Source: Isoetes taiwanensis
Taxonomy: Eukaryota; Streptophyta; Lycopodiopsida; Isoetales; Isoetaceae
Direction of reading: 5' to 3'
DNA: 64,000 nt
Assembly (NCBI GenBank): GCA_021234155.1
Contig: JAJEKV010000097.1
Span: forward strand, 3,722,074-3,786,073
Shown: positions 11,640 through 23,855 of the stretch, one piece after another
Layout: every line of letters starts with the position of its first letter
Numbering within the stretch: the stretch's first letter is position 1
The notes under the pieces: model-generated
What the model was told of the DNA's origin: nothing
What the model saw: only the letters and a program-made list of their open reading frames with translations
Database searches by the model: none
Translations under genes and position numbers: made by a program

Positions 11640-13830
11640 TCCGGGTGGTCTCATGGAATTGTCGAGGCTTCCCTTGGCAGAAGGGGGACAGTCTCAACTC
11701 CGTGGCAGCCGATATGGATCTCATCTTTCTCATGGAGACATGGGAGCATCTTTGAGCACTGTGGTACCGACCGCCAGTTACCAACATTTCTCGGTCTTCA
11801 ATACACGTGACAGACGAGAGGGGTCATGGTGGGGTTGCTTGCTACTATCGGACAACCTTGGCACATTCTTCTACCCTCCGACACGCATTGCACAACAAAC
11901 CGGTACTTGTAGGTCCGTGTGCATAATACCAATGGCAACCCTCTTTTTTTTCGGGTTGCCTGTTATTTCCCTCACGCAGAGAGCACCTTCTATCGCAGCC
12001 ACTCCGATGCGGATAGGATGGACCCTTATGTCGATCTATATGATGATATACAGCAGCACAAGCAGTTGGGTAGGGTCGTCCTTCTTGGGGATTTCAATGC
12101 ACGGACAGGAGTAGAGCAGCCCATGAGACTTGACCCCCTCGCTGACGATGTCCTGCAGCTACGTCCCGCAGAGGCAACCCGGCCCACGGGATCGGGGCGA
12201 CGGCCCAGGTCACTTTCGCTTTGTGCATAATTGCTCTGCTATGTGGTATTTTTGACTTGATAATTTGCAATGGCACATCCACGAAGGCCAGCTTCACCAT
12301 AAGTGCACTGCGAGACGGGACAATCGAGGGGAAGGTCTAGTGTGGTGGACTATGTGCTCGTAGTTGCGCAAGATATGCATCTCATCAGTCGTTTTCGGGT
12401 GGGCACCGACAATCGGGATGAGGAGATCGACTTAGATCACCTCCCACTTTATTTGGACATGGTTTGTCAAGCCGCCCGAGAACCCCCCACTATGCCAGCC
12501 CCTCGCCATCCTCGATTCGCGACTAGATTATGAGTGCGAGCGAGGACTACGCCGAGATGCTCATGGACGCCACCCGGCAATTACAGGGACCCCACACTAG
12601 AGCAGCGAGGCAGACCCGTTGACTTCACTATTACGGGATCGGCGGGCCGAGTGCTTTGGCGGGACCCCCCTCCCCGGCGTGCCGCTCGGGGGCGGCAACA
12701 TTTCCACGTAACCCGGTGGTTTGATCGCGGAGTGTAAAGAATGCAAGAGCCGGCTCCGCCACATTCTAGATCGGTGTACCCCGCTTGCGGGCCACCACAC
12801 GATCTGCGCCCATCCGGAAGGAGACAAAGGCGCGTACCTTGCCCGGCATCAAGGGGAGATGTTCGACCTGCTGGACACTCATCCTCGAACCTTTTGGCGA
12901 GTGCTTGCCAAGTCCAGCCCAACCTACAGGGACATCACACCGGCGCAAGGAGCAGTACTTGCAGCAGCTCTATGACCCACCAGGGGGCGCCAGCACGCCC
13001 ATACCCCCACAGGATGGCCCCCATTGGTTCTCGCGAGGAGGAGGATGTTGTGGAGGGCACACCTTGGGTGGCTAATGGGAAAGTAGCTGACCTCGATGGT
13101 ATGCGTGGCGAAGTTACTCAAATGGGCGGGGCAGCCCGCCGGTGCCGCATCCTCACTACCTGTTCAACGAGCATTGCGGGAAGGTTTCCCCGACAATGGA
13201 CTACAAAGGTGGTTGTCCCCATTCACAAAGGCGGGCGACCCACACCGTCCGACCCACTGGGGACGATCATGGTCGGGCTTCGATGTTTGCCAAACCGTTG
13301 GACTGGCATTCTCGAAAGCCGATTGACCGGGCGGGCAGAGGCGTAGATGTCGCGAGCCCTCACACAAGCGGGGCTTTAGACCCCGCCACTCAACGATTGA
13401 CCACATCTTTACACTGCGGGCGATTGAAGGCAGTCGGAACCATCGGCAGGACTTGTATTGCTTCTTTGTGGACTTCGCTAAGGCTTTTGATACGGTCCCC
13501 CGGGAAAAGCTATGGGCTAGACTGCGTCAATGGGGCTGCCGCTGCCTATCACGAGAATGCCATATACGTCGTATGAGAGTTGTTTTGGCGAGGATGCAGG
13601 CGGAGGGCCAAGCATTCACCGGTAGTATCGGGTCCGGCAGGCTGCCCCCTCTCACCAACACTTTTTGGCCTCTACATTGATCAGTTAGAGCCCTGGCTTA
13701 CTGAGCATGGGGAGGATGGCATACAGCTTTTGCACGAGATCATCCGCCAGCTCATCTATGCGGACGATATTGACCTTCTGGCCCACACCCCAGTAGCTAT
13801 GCGCCTCATCCTGATGCCCTAGACACATTC
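11640..13830 (+). pseudogene. ORF2 (endonuclease-reverse transcriptase) remains of the GC-rich LINE
   Basis: Fragments in different frames keep the family order: APE-type endonuclease start (SWNCRGF), MDLIFLMETWEH, LLGDFNARTG, then WRDP-type linker, RT motifs FVDFAKAFDTVPREK, LSPTLFGLYIDQLEPW and YADDIDLLAHT. The active-site pair of Asp survives but frames shift at least four times. After 13830 only patches such as YKYLGVEF (about 13955) remain. Confidence 0.75.
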
Positions 13831-15152
13831 TCCGCTACATGCACATGAATCAAGCCAAGACCGTGGTGGTTCTCATATCCTCTTCACGCCACCCCATGCC
13901 TCCCCGCACTCACATATCGGGGGACAACCCGTGGAGGTCACACCCACCTACAAGTACCTAGGGGTGGAGTTCCCCTCCTCGGCCTGTTGGGAGGCGCCCA
14001 TCCGCTTATGGGTGATAGCAGGCCGAAAGCGCTTTATGCCATGTAGAACAACAAATCCACCGTGAGCTCTATGATTGGGGCCATCGGTCACATCTTTTTG
14101 AACCGGCCTGAGCCCTGTCCTTCAGACGGGGTCGAGGTTTGGGGTCCGGCCGTCTCTTTGGTGGCGTGGAATGACTTGGAGCGTCGCGTAAGGCATTTTG
14201 GCACGCACTTGGGGTGAAACCTTCATCCCCTATCGACATTCTGCTGCGGGGATACCGGATTCTTGTCGCTTCAGCTGGCAGCCCTTGATAGATACATCGT
14301 CTATTTTCAGAAAGTGGTTAATATGGGTGATGCTCGGCTCCCGGCATATCTTTGTGGCAATGGGCCCGCAGCTGCTCGGGGCCCGTTGGAGGGGTAAGAG
14401 ATCGGTGGTTCGCCAGATGGAACGTCGCGGGGAGCACAAAAAGCGTGCAGGTGAACACAGAGGCCGATCGTGGCGAACCTGCGGGTGCTTGCTTCCTTGG
14501 CAAAGCTCGGGACCCGGCGCTCTAGAAGCGGTCAAATGGCCCCATTAAAAGGAGCACATCAACCTCAGAAGAAGTTAGCGGGGCCCAGCAGTTACCCTGC
14601 GTTCCCAACCGCCCTAAAAAGCGCGGACTCATTGCCTCCATTCGCCTGGTGCCCACCATCTTCGCGATCGGCGAGGCGGGGCGGTGGATTGGGGAGCCCC
14701 ACGAAAAAGCTCTGTCGGTCTTTGTCAAGCGGGTGCCATTGAGGATGAGTCTCACACTTTTCGAGTTGCCCAAAGATTCACGGTCGATCCGGGCGATATG
14801 CTCCCTTAGTACCACGGACTTTCCTACATTTGTTGATGAACACCCGCCGGGACGTGTTGCTCGGGTCGCGTACATCCGAGGTAATCTGCCGAGCTCACCT
14901 TTGCCCCCTCCCCGGTACCGTTCGTCGGGCACTACAAAAGTGATGCATGAATGTATATATTTGTGTGTTTTTGCATTTCGTATATTGGAACAGTTTGCCA
15001 GCAGGCTGATTGCTGCCACGGTTAAACCCTCGAAAACCCTTCGGGGCGGGGTTTTTTTAATCCGGGTAGTAATCCGCTTGCTGCGCTTTTATATTGGTCC
15101 CATAGACCGATTGGTCTCCGTGGACGATAAAAATACCTTCCTTCCTTCCTCC

Positions 15153-16530
15153 TTATCTTATGGTATTCTAACCATTGAGTAACGTTCTTCAAAAATAAAA
15201 ATTGGGAGTTCTAGATTTTGGGCTAAAATTTTAAGGCTAAGTGGTGACAATCCTTTTCATTGGTCTAAACTGATAAGAATCCATTGCTACAAAACATCCA
15301 GATGACACCATTAACGAGCACCTGAAACAATAGCCCAATTTCATCCATGCTAAAAAATCACTGCCCTTTTGTTTGTAGATTATGTTATTTTTTACTTCTT
15401 ATTTATTTATTGTGGTTTTTTAAATATGCCCATGACATTGAACGTTTATGCCCCCATTATATAATGATATTCTCCGAACCTATGGTTTGGCGATAGTATT
15501 GAACTCTTGTGCCCTCCATATGTAATGGTATTGTGACCATTGAATGACCTTATTCCGAAATGAAGATTGGAAGTTAATGTTCTAGATTTGGGCAAATAGA
15601 ACAGTACCAATCTAGGCCAGTAATGTGCATAGTACACATCTGCTTTAGGGGCATGAGAACTCGAGGTAACAACACGATCTCGAATCCGGTTTGGAACATA
15701 TGGTAAGTCCAACTTATAGGGTTGGAACTAGAGAAATGTTCGTAGCGGCCTTGGCCGCCGCGATAAATTTCTTGTATTAATAAACGGGTCTCCTATGGCA
15801 CTATGCATTCTAGCGGTGACAAACATTGATATATGTGAGAGTTGTGTCTGCTGTCAAATTTGTCTCAGAGCGGATTCTTGTAAAAAATGTCATTAAACAA
15901 ATAGTTCATGAACAAACACAATGTCGATTGTGATTCTTTATTAGTGCTTTTATGGTATGACTGTTTGAACACTGATAGGATGGCATTGCATGCTCTTGGC
16001 AAATGGAACTAGTAGTAAGGCAGACTCGGGGAAGAAGGTTTGATAGAGATGAAGAAGGGTGGATGAACAAGGATCCTAAGGAACTAAGCTCATGCACTTG
16101 AAGCATGTCATGGGATCCATGGCGTCTTATTGCATGTGATCATATAAGCCCTGGAAATAATAATGATGTAATCTATTTGCATGAAAACTGCACATGTGTT
16201 CTTGAAACTTCTACACTTGCCAACAAGAGTATTTCGCAATGATAAAGCAATCCTTTGCCAATTACTAAACATGACTAAAAACAAGTTTTCAGGCTACTTG
16301 AAAGTCCTTGATATTATGCGGCCTACGTGGAACTAACTCAATATATGTGCTTTCCATTCGAAAGGATAGTAGAAGCAATCATAGCAATATATGTGGTATG
16401 CTTTACTGCAAAACCATTCGAACTCCATGGATAACAAAGAATTTATTTTTTATCATTGTTAACTTCTTGTTTCATTAGGCATTTGCTTGCATTAACAAAC
16501 AAGAATGCCTATGATGAGGTTTTAGGTTAA
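15153..16530. repeat. Non-coding; diverged local duplication and a hairpin
   Basis: No gene seen. About 70 bp at 15165-15240 (GGTATTCTAACCATTGAGTA ... TTCTAGATTTTGGGC) recurs diverged at 15528-15598. At about 15747-15760 a perfect GCGGCC-TT-GGCCGC hairpin is followed by GCGATAAATTTC, which resembles the hairpin-plus-tail of LINE 3' ends but is unproven. Confidence 0.45.
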
Positions 16531-16585
16531 AGAATTTAATTGAATTGAATGCATTTTTATCGTCCACGGAGACCAATAGAAGTAT
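16531..16585 (-). mobile_element. LINE 3'-end scrap, (ATTCA)n tail
   Basis: On the minus strand the sequence reads ATTGGTCTCCGTGGACGATA, then AAAATGC and (ATTCA)n. The first part is the 3' half of the hairpin and outer stem of the GC-rich LINE at 15111-15128, so this is an almost completely 5'-truncated copy. Confidence 0.6.
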
Positions 16586-16740
16586 GTGGAAAACAAAGTT
16601 CTCAGCCTCATGTAGCCATTGCAACTTGCAAAAAAAAAAATCACCAAGGTAGTTGTGATGTTCCAATGTTTGCATAGCCTCATAATATATGATAGCAACA
16701 ATGTTACGAGAAGATTATTATCCTAGGATGTTTTCCATAA

Positions 16741-16799
16741 AACCCATAGACCTCTTAGTCTCCATTGTAGACAATAAAATTCAATTCAAATCAAATCAA
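16741..16799 (+). mobile_element. LINE 3'-end scrap, (ATTCA/AATC)n tail
   Basis: CATAGACCTCTTAGTCTCC followed by TTGTAGACAATAAAATTC and repeated CAATTC/AAATC units. Same order as the 3' end at 15096-15152: stem, GTGGAC-like outer stem, ATAAAA, simple repeat. It faces the minus-strand scrap at 16531-16585. Confidence 0.5.
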
Positions 16800-17625
16800 C
16801 TCATCTAAAGTTTTTGTAAAAAGAGCCTTTTAGGTAACCCTAACATACCAAATTTATCAGTATTGCTGATTACACCTAATTAGTTGTCCCCATTTTATGG
16901 GTCAAGCCATGCTATCATTTGAACAGAACATAGCCATCTTGCAAAGAGCTTATTAATAAGGACTACAAGTGAGAACCATGTTGAAGCGCACACTACTAAA
17001 GCATGTACCATTCATTTATAGCTAGAAGGCCAGATTTTAAGTCCATAAATATTTATATAGAACTACCAAACTTTCAAGAAGAATGTTCATAATGGTGACA
17101 CGTCTGAGTGGTGGTGATAGAAGTTTGAATCCGCATGCAGGAAGTAACGAGTTGCCACAAAAGGGTGTCCCCACTGTAATTCTGCACTCGTACCCATATG
17201 TAACGATTATGTTTGACCGTCTTGTGAAGGGTGACTGAAAGTGCCAAGGCAGTCCAATCGTAACAGGCTATGTCACCATCTCTCCTTGCTTGTGCGCTTA
17301 TAACAACAAGTATTGCTGGCAGGTCCAATATCCTATGCTGCTTTTTTTATAGCATAAGAGTTCTATCAAATCCTAAGTGTCTTGCTACTCCAAATTATGT
17401 AATTCATAAAGCATCTGCTGCTTCCTCCATCTTATAGTATTTGATTAGTTCGCTTTTTGTTGATACTCTTTGTAGTTCTTGGTATTCTCCTTAAAAAATG
17501 TGTCCTTGAGTATTTTTGCTTTGATGATATCTAATGTCTCATTAGTAACTAGCAATAGCGTTGTGCATTGCATTGGCTCTAGTTTTCTTGAAAAGGCATG
17601 TACATTAGCTTGGCAAATACTCATG
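16800..17625. other. Non-coding; nothing recognised
   Basis: AT-rich DNA with no domain, repeat array or RNA gene that I can support. Confidence 0.5.
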
Positions 17626-17629
17626 CATG

Positions 17630-18875
17630 AATTATGACCAACATCTTTGCCCCAGGGGTTGGGTCATAGAAGTGTTCCAATCATTGTGCAGTGATAGCTG
17701 GAAGGTGGAACTTATAAAGTAATGCCTCAATGTCTTAAATGCCCTAAGTACGGGTTCATTCTGATAGGTTGGGTATAGTTGATGACCATGAATATTAAAT
17801 ATGGAAGCAATGGAATCTGAGGTAATGTTGTGCTGCATCCTCAAACGCAAGTAAACTGGACAGAATAAGAACACATGAGCCTCATTGTCTAATGCTTCTT
17901 GGCCATGGAACTTGCCGCATCTAAGCTCATGAGGTATGTTTGCCCATCTGCCCCTCTATGCCAAGCCTATTCGAGCTGGTTCTCATTCTGGAAATGACAT
18001 GCCGGTGTTTTATTGAGATCTCTTCCCTTTAGATATTTTGCATCTTGCAAGATAGGGTTGAAATGAATGAATACTCTTTTTTTTACTTCTAGTACCCATC
18101 AGCTTCTACTGAGTATCTTTTTCTGCGCCCAGTCTTTAATAGCATCTTTATGCAAGTACAAATTTCTAATGTCCATCTCCCATCTCCTTAGCCAATCTTT
18201 GAAAGTATCTTTTTCTACGCCCAGTCTTTAATAGCATCTTTATGCAAGTACAAATCTCTAATGTCCATCTCCCATCTCCTTAGCCAATCTTTGAACATCA
18301 ACAAACCATCCTCTCAAGCGTGTTTCCTCAAGTGCTAATCGGGGTATGCTACTTATATCCATATCATAGAGCACTTTTGCCATATATCTAAGACATCTGC
18401 ACAATGCTTCAACTTCTAAGGACATCATCTCGCTTTCATTACATCGTATGGAGTTTGCATCTTAGTATATAATTCAACACGAAAGAATTTTTTTTGTACC
18501 TTTTCTATGTTCTTCCATCCGTCCATTGCAAGGTCTGGTCCTGCAACTCGCATTCATACAAAGTAATTGATTGTGCTAGTGTCACAAATTTTTTTTAATG
18601 CAAAATTCCATATCTTGGCTTTCACACATTTCTTTTGCATGGGGTATAAGGCTTCAAGCCCAGCATAGCTCACTGTTCTGTAGTTTGATTCTAATTTAGG
18701 CTCTTATCCACTATCAATCCTAGATATTCGTAATTATATGCAATGTCAATCTGAGTCCCTTTAGTAAAATTTATAGTGGTCAATCTTAATTGCACCAAAA
18801 ATCACTATCTTAGTTTTATTCATATTTACGTGCATGCTCATAGCATCACAAAAATCAGCTTCAGCCTGGGACTAC
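17630..18875 (-). pseudogene. LINE ORF2 C-terminal relic
   Basis: Minus-strand remains of the reverse transcriptase C-terminal half. From 18875 leftward: ADFCDAMSMHVNMNKTKIVI, the YKYLGL region, LYECELQDQ (the LYGCEVWGP motif), KMQTPYD-like, then MRTSSNRLGIEGQMGK (the MRLSSHHLGVEVGRWG motif) near 17950 and EAHVFLFCPVYLRLR near 17870, followed by a degraded tail. Many stops. A 92-bp tandem duplication (18112-18203, 18204-18295) lies inside. No hairpin or microsatellite tail was found at its 3' side. Confidence 0.7.
18112..18295. repeat. 92-bp tandem duplication inside the LINE relic
   Basis: Two nearly identical 92-bp units (18112-18203 and 18204-18295) differing at a few bases. It duplicates part of the C-terminal ORF2 region, so it arose after insertion. 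Confidence 0.85.
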
Positions 18876-18904
18876 AAATCACTTGATAACCCTTTGAATA
18901 TTAA

Positions 18905-19775
18905 TAGAGCAAAGCAAGTCGTAGGGAAAGAAGATAATATGTTGCTTTGTGGATTTCAGAAAAGCATTCGACACTGTCCCAAGAGAAAAATTGTTGCAGA
19001 GATTAGAAGACCTGAGGGCACCAAGAGACATGGTAGGGTCTATCGCACGGTTATACCAAAGAGTGTATGCCAAAATGGAGCAAGAAGGACAAACAATAGA
19101 TTGTGATGTAGGAGTCAAACAGGAGTGCCCATTATCCCCAACACTATTTGTATTTACATTGGTGCATTACAGGGGTTCATAGAAGAAAGATAGGGAGATG
19201 CGGATGCCCCCACCCTAGGGGACACTAGGGTACCCATCATGCTGTACGCTGATGACCATGCATGATGGCTACCAAGAATAAGGATATCCACAGGCTATTA
19301 AGGCTACTAGAGGCCTTCTGCAGCATGACAGGACTGTCAGTGAACCTTGCAAAGACCAAGATAGACACATTCGGCACCAAGAGTAAACACAGAACTTTCA
19401 AGTATATGGGTGCAGAACTGGAGGAATCGGCAGAATATAGATACCTGGGATACGATGCACACGGTACAGGCAAATGGTCTAAGGGAGTGGATGCCAGATT
19501 CCATTAAGCCATAAGAAGCTATTTCAATATGAAAAACTTCTGTAACAGGAGCAGAATAATTGATTGGGATATTAAATGCCACCTGTTTAATACAGTGGTC
19601 GCGACGACACAATTATATGGATCAGAGGCATGGGGATCTGGCCTATCAGACAAGAACTAGGAAAAGCAAGAAGGGATTTTTAGACAATGGCACAGACAGG
19701 AATTCAGAGTGCGGACAAACACACCTTTGGCAGTCATAGTATATGAGACGGGTCAGAGACCAATGGAGACAAGTC
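18905..19775 (+). pseudogene. LINE reverse transcriptase fragment, plus strand
   Basis: RT motifs in order: CCFVDFRKAFDTVPREKLLQ (18939-18998), GVKQECPLSPTLF (19110-19150), degraded YADD region near 19245, SVNLAKTKIDTFG (19338-19376), EYRYLGYDAHG and TTQLYGSEAWGSGLSD. A stop lies in the first segment and the catalytic loop is disrupted. Sequence differs from the neighbouring minus-strand copies, suggesting another subfamily. It is bounded by a minus-strand relic on the left and the truncated 3' side of the next LINE on the right. Confidence 0.75.
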
Positions 19776-21933
19776 TTAAATTCTAGTCTCTTATTTTTAC
19801 ATTCCATGTCATACCACCCGTTACATGGCAAGACTTTTAATGCACGACGAGATATAAAATATTTCTGAGCAATATCAAGCAATATAGTGGTCAGCATCGT
19901 ATCCATTTCTATCAGTTGCTCTGACCATATAAGTCCCTTGGCATTTTGTTCATACATTTTGTTAAAAACACCCATCTTACATGGATCCATGTTTATCCTT
20001 AGCTACTTTTCTGGGTTAGATGTGCCTATAACACCTCGATCTTGAGCTTTAAGTGCATCACAATAGGGAAGCAGTCAGAAGTTGGTATATTATTATCTAT
20101 ACTACCATATGAGTCCCTGTCATAACAAGATCAACAACATTGGATCCAATTCCCATAACCTCTTTAGATGTACGGTTGAAGAAATTTTCTAATACCATTT
20201 AGCACAATGAGGTCTAAGCCACTACACATATTTAAAAGATGCATACCTTGTGGCTGTACATCTTTGAATTGGTCATCTGTAGCTCTGTCCCATCCATTTA
20301 CCTGTAAATCCACCTCATCCAACCTCTCCATTCATAAGGGATCTTCTGATCCGACCATTAAACAAGCTTGCTCATTAGCAATTCTAGCATTAAAATCTCT
20401 CATTAGAAGGACATCTTCCTATCTCCCCAAATCCAATGCATCCTATTCCAGATGATGGAAGGGCTCATCTTTATCTATCTCTTCCACCATGGAAGTGGGA
20501 GACTCCGTAGGTGGATAGTAACAACTGGCTATATAGATACGTCTATGCAAGCCCGCAACTTCTAGCCAAATATGCTCCTTTGCAGAGTTTTTCTTAGCTA
20601 TAGAAACATATGCTTAATGTTGCTACGGATATAGCGTCCTCAATTCTTCTTATGCCATATCAAATGCATTAAGGTGAATCCATAGATTTTTGGCAAGCTA
20701 AATTCTTCGTGTTCATGAGTCTCTAGTACAAATACAACATCCCAAGATTTGAGAATATTGCCAAGAAATACAGCTTCTTCTACTTTCCCATTGATATTCC
20801 ATGCGCATATCCTGATGGTCTTTATTCCCTATCAGTAATAATCATTTTCCCATTTATTAGGAAAGCTTTCCTACCATTCTATTCGACTTTCTTTACTTTC
20901 TGCAATTCTTCTTTCCTTTGAGCAAGCTGAGCGAAGATAAGATCATCGTTCATTCAGATATGTTTCCCCTTTAGGGCCGCGCGTTTCAGCATCACTCTCA
21001 TTTCCATTTCCTCACTTACAAATTTAACAAGTATGTTCCAGTCTCCAGCCATTTTCTTCCTCACTCTGTATGTGCTTATGATGCCTTTCCCTGCCAATTG
21101 TAAATGATACGTAAAGAATTCCCCAACTTCCTCTTTGGTGTTTTCATTTTCTTTCTCAGGTAAGCCCGCAATTATAATATTCAAGGCCTTCTCCCCCTGT
21201 TTCTGCTATTATCCATTCTGTTATTCAATTTCTTAATCACATCTGCAAAGCTTTCATGTTCATGATCATCTACTCCCTAATACATGGCAGTGCGTACTTC
21301 TTTCAGTTTTGTTATTTCTTGCATAAGAGTGATCTTGCTTTAGTACATGGATGGAATCAGCCATACCTTGTAAAAGTTTCACTACTTTTGCTTCTTTTGC
21401 AGCAGCTTCCCTTCTTGTTTGCTCCATCATTTCAAGAATTTTTAGCATCAAGGTATGAGATGCAGACATCTCATTCAAAATCTGGCATAAAATTGTTTGC
21501 ATCCCTGTAATATTCGCTTGAATGATCCTAGGGAGTCGGTCTTGCTGCAAAGCTCGAATGCCCATGCCTTGTTTGCATCATCGAGTTCAAAATTTCTGTT
21601 GTCCCTGTTGTAATCTGTGCCACAGAGGATATTGCTGCCGAAATCCCTTTCGAGTTGTAATTTGTGCTGCAAAGGCCAAAACCCCAATTTCTTTTGTAAT
21701 CTATGCAACAGAGGTTGAAATCCCTGCCATATGATCTTCCACAGATATTTGCCATGTCGAGATATTAGCCACAACTTTTTTAAAATCAGAGGATGCTATT
21801 TTTCAATCCGCCGAGTCCATATCTGAATCTGACCTCAGGCTATTTTCAATCATTTTCTTTTCTCTTTTTTTAGTTCCTGTTCTATCTTTCTTGGCACTGG
21901 GGCCTTCTGTCTTGGTCATTGTAGTGCAAACCA

Positions 21934-21935
<2 letters not shown>
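19776..21935 (-). mobile_element. LINE copy with intact 5' end, 3' half lost
   Basis: Minus-strand LINE. ORF1 starts at ATG 21919 (MTKTEGPSAKKDRTGT), only about 18 bp from a (GA)n array. ORF1 keeps a coiled-coil segment (about 21266-21565) and the RRM-like part NIIIAGLPEKENENTKEEVG (20954-21184). ORF2 endonuclease begins IRICAWNING near 20812 and includes VVFVLETHEHEEF and a degraded catalytic region; the linker CNGWYDMECKNKRLEF is at about 19800. The rest of ORF2 is missing. Unlike other copies, ORF1 ends at TAA in a different frame from ORF2, probably through decay. Confidence 0.75.

Positions 21936-21998
<63 letters not shown>
21936..21998. repeat. (GA)31 microsatellite between LINE copies
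   Basis: Uninterrupted GA repeat. Its right edge is the 3' tail of the minus-strand LINE at 21999; its left edge abuts the intact 5' end of the next LINE. Confidence 0.95.
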
Positions 21999-23120
<1,122 letters not shown>

Positions 23121-23144
23121 AAAAAAAAAAAAAAAAATAACACC

Positions 23145-23849
23145 ATGGGACCCAAGAAGCGTATGGTTAAAGGCGGATCTGATTCGTCCTCTGAGGAAGC
23201 CGAAGGCTCTGGAATATCTCTGATGGAAATTTGGTCAGAGATCACAGCGTTTAGGAAGGAGGCTGCCTTACGGGAAGAGAGACTAATGCTTGAGATCCGA
23301 AGTTTGAAAACAGAAAATGAAATCCTTAAAGGACATTTCCAACAGTTCAAGGGGGAGATGGAAACGGTTAAATCTGAGGTTAAGGAGTTGCAGACAAGGG
23401 TGGAAGGGGAACCATCGGACATCAAAGCGGAAGTATTAGATCTGAAGCAATCTTTCGATGAGTATGTGGAAGCACAGGAGAGGAAACAAAGAGCCCTTAA
23501 TCTTCGAATTGTGGGTCTACCGGAAAAGGAGCATGAAGACACCATATCTGAAGTCACTAAATTCTTTATTGAGGAGATGCAGATCAGGAACACCAGCATA
23601 ACAGATGCATTTAGACTTGGGAAGAAAGATCAAGGGACCAGGCATATACTGGTGAAGTTCAGAAATCGAGAGGACCGCTTTCAGGTAATTAAGCAGAGGC
23701 ACATGCTGAAAGGTAAATTCATATGGGTTAATGACGATCTTACCAAGGAACAAATGCAAGAGAAAAAACAAGAGATGGCGAAGTATAAAGATGCACAGAA
23801 GAATAACTTGAAGGTGAAATGGAACAAAGGCAAAGCAGTAATAGAATAG
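23145..23849 (+). CDS. LINE ORF1: coiled coil plus RRM-like RNA-binding protein
   Basis: 234 residues, start MGPKKRMVKGG. Residues about 20-110 are heptad-rich (EAALREERLMLEIRSL, KTENEILKGHFQQFKG), expected to oligomerise. Residues about 115-205 match the RRM-like domain of L1/Tx1-type ORF1 proteins: RALNLRIVGLPEKEHEDT, ITDAFRLGKK, RHILVKFRNREDRFQVI, KGKFIWVNDDLTKEQM. A basic C-terminus (KVKWNKGKAVIE) follows. It should coat the LINE RNA and act as a chaperone during target-primed reverse transcription. The frame ends at TAG 23847 and stays open beyond that codon into ORF2. Confidence 0.88.
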   Translation: MGPKKRMVKGGSDSSSEEAEGSGISLMEIWSEITAFRKEAALREERLMLEIRSLKTENEILKGHFQQFKGEMETVKSEVKELQTRVEGEPSDIKAEVLDLKQSFDEYVEAQERKQRALNLRIVGLPEKEHEDTISEVTKFFIEEMQIRNTSITDAFRLGKKDQGTRHILVKFRNREDRFQVIKQRHMLKGKFIWVNDDLTKEQMQEKKQEMAKYKDAQKNNLKVKWNKGKAVIE

Positions 23850-23855
23850 GGACTT

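Larger units (their letters stand above)
9820..15152 (+). mobile_element. GC-rich LINE, decayed, with recognisable 3' end
   Basis: A plus-strand non-LTR retrotransposon, far richer in G+C than its surroundings. Order: a tandemly doubled leader (about 9830-9925 and 9926-10020), ORF1 (10023-10577), endonuclease remnants (VVSWNCRGFPW near 11643; LLGDFNARTG near 12085), reverse transcriptase remnants (FVDFAKAFDTVPREKLW near 13465; PLSPTLFGLYIDQLE near 13648; YADDIDLL near 13757), and a 3' end with stem AGACC/GGTCT (15104-15108, 15113-15117), outer GTCC/GGAC and a (CCTT)n tail at 15136-15152. Every ORF2 domain is split by frameshifts and stops, so it is dead. The 3' hairpin matches those of scraps at 16561-16580 and 41003-41030, showing a family present several times here. 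Confidence 0.85.
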
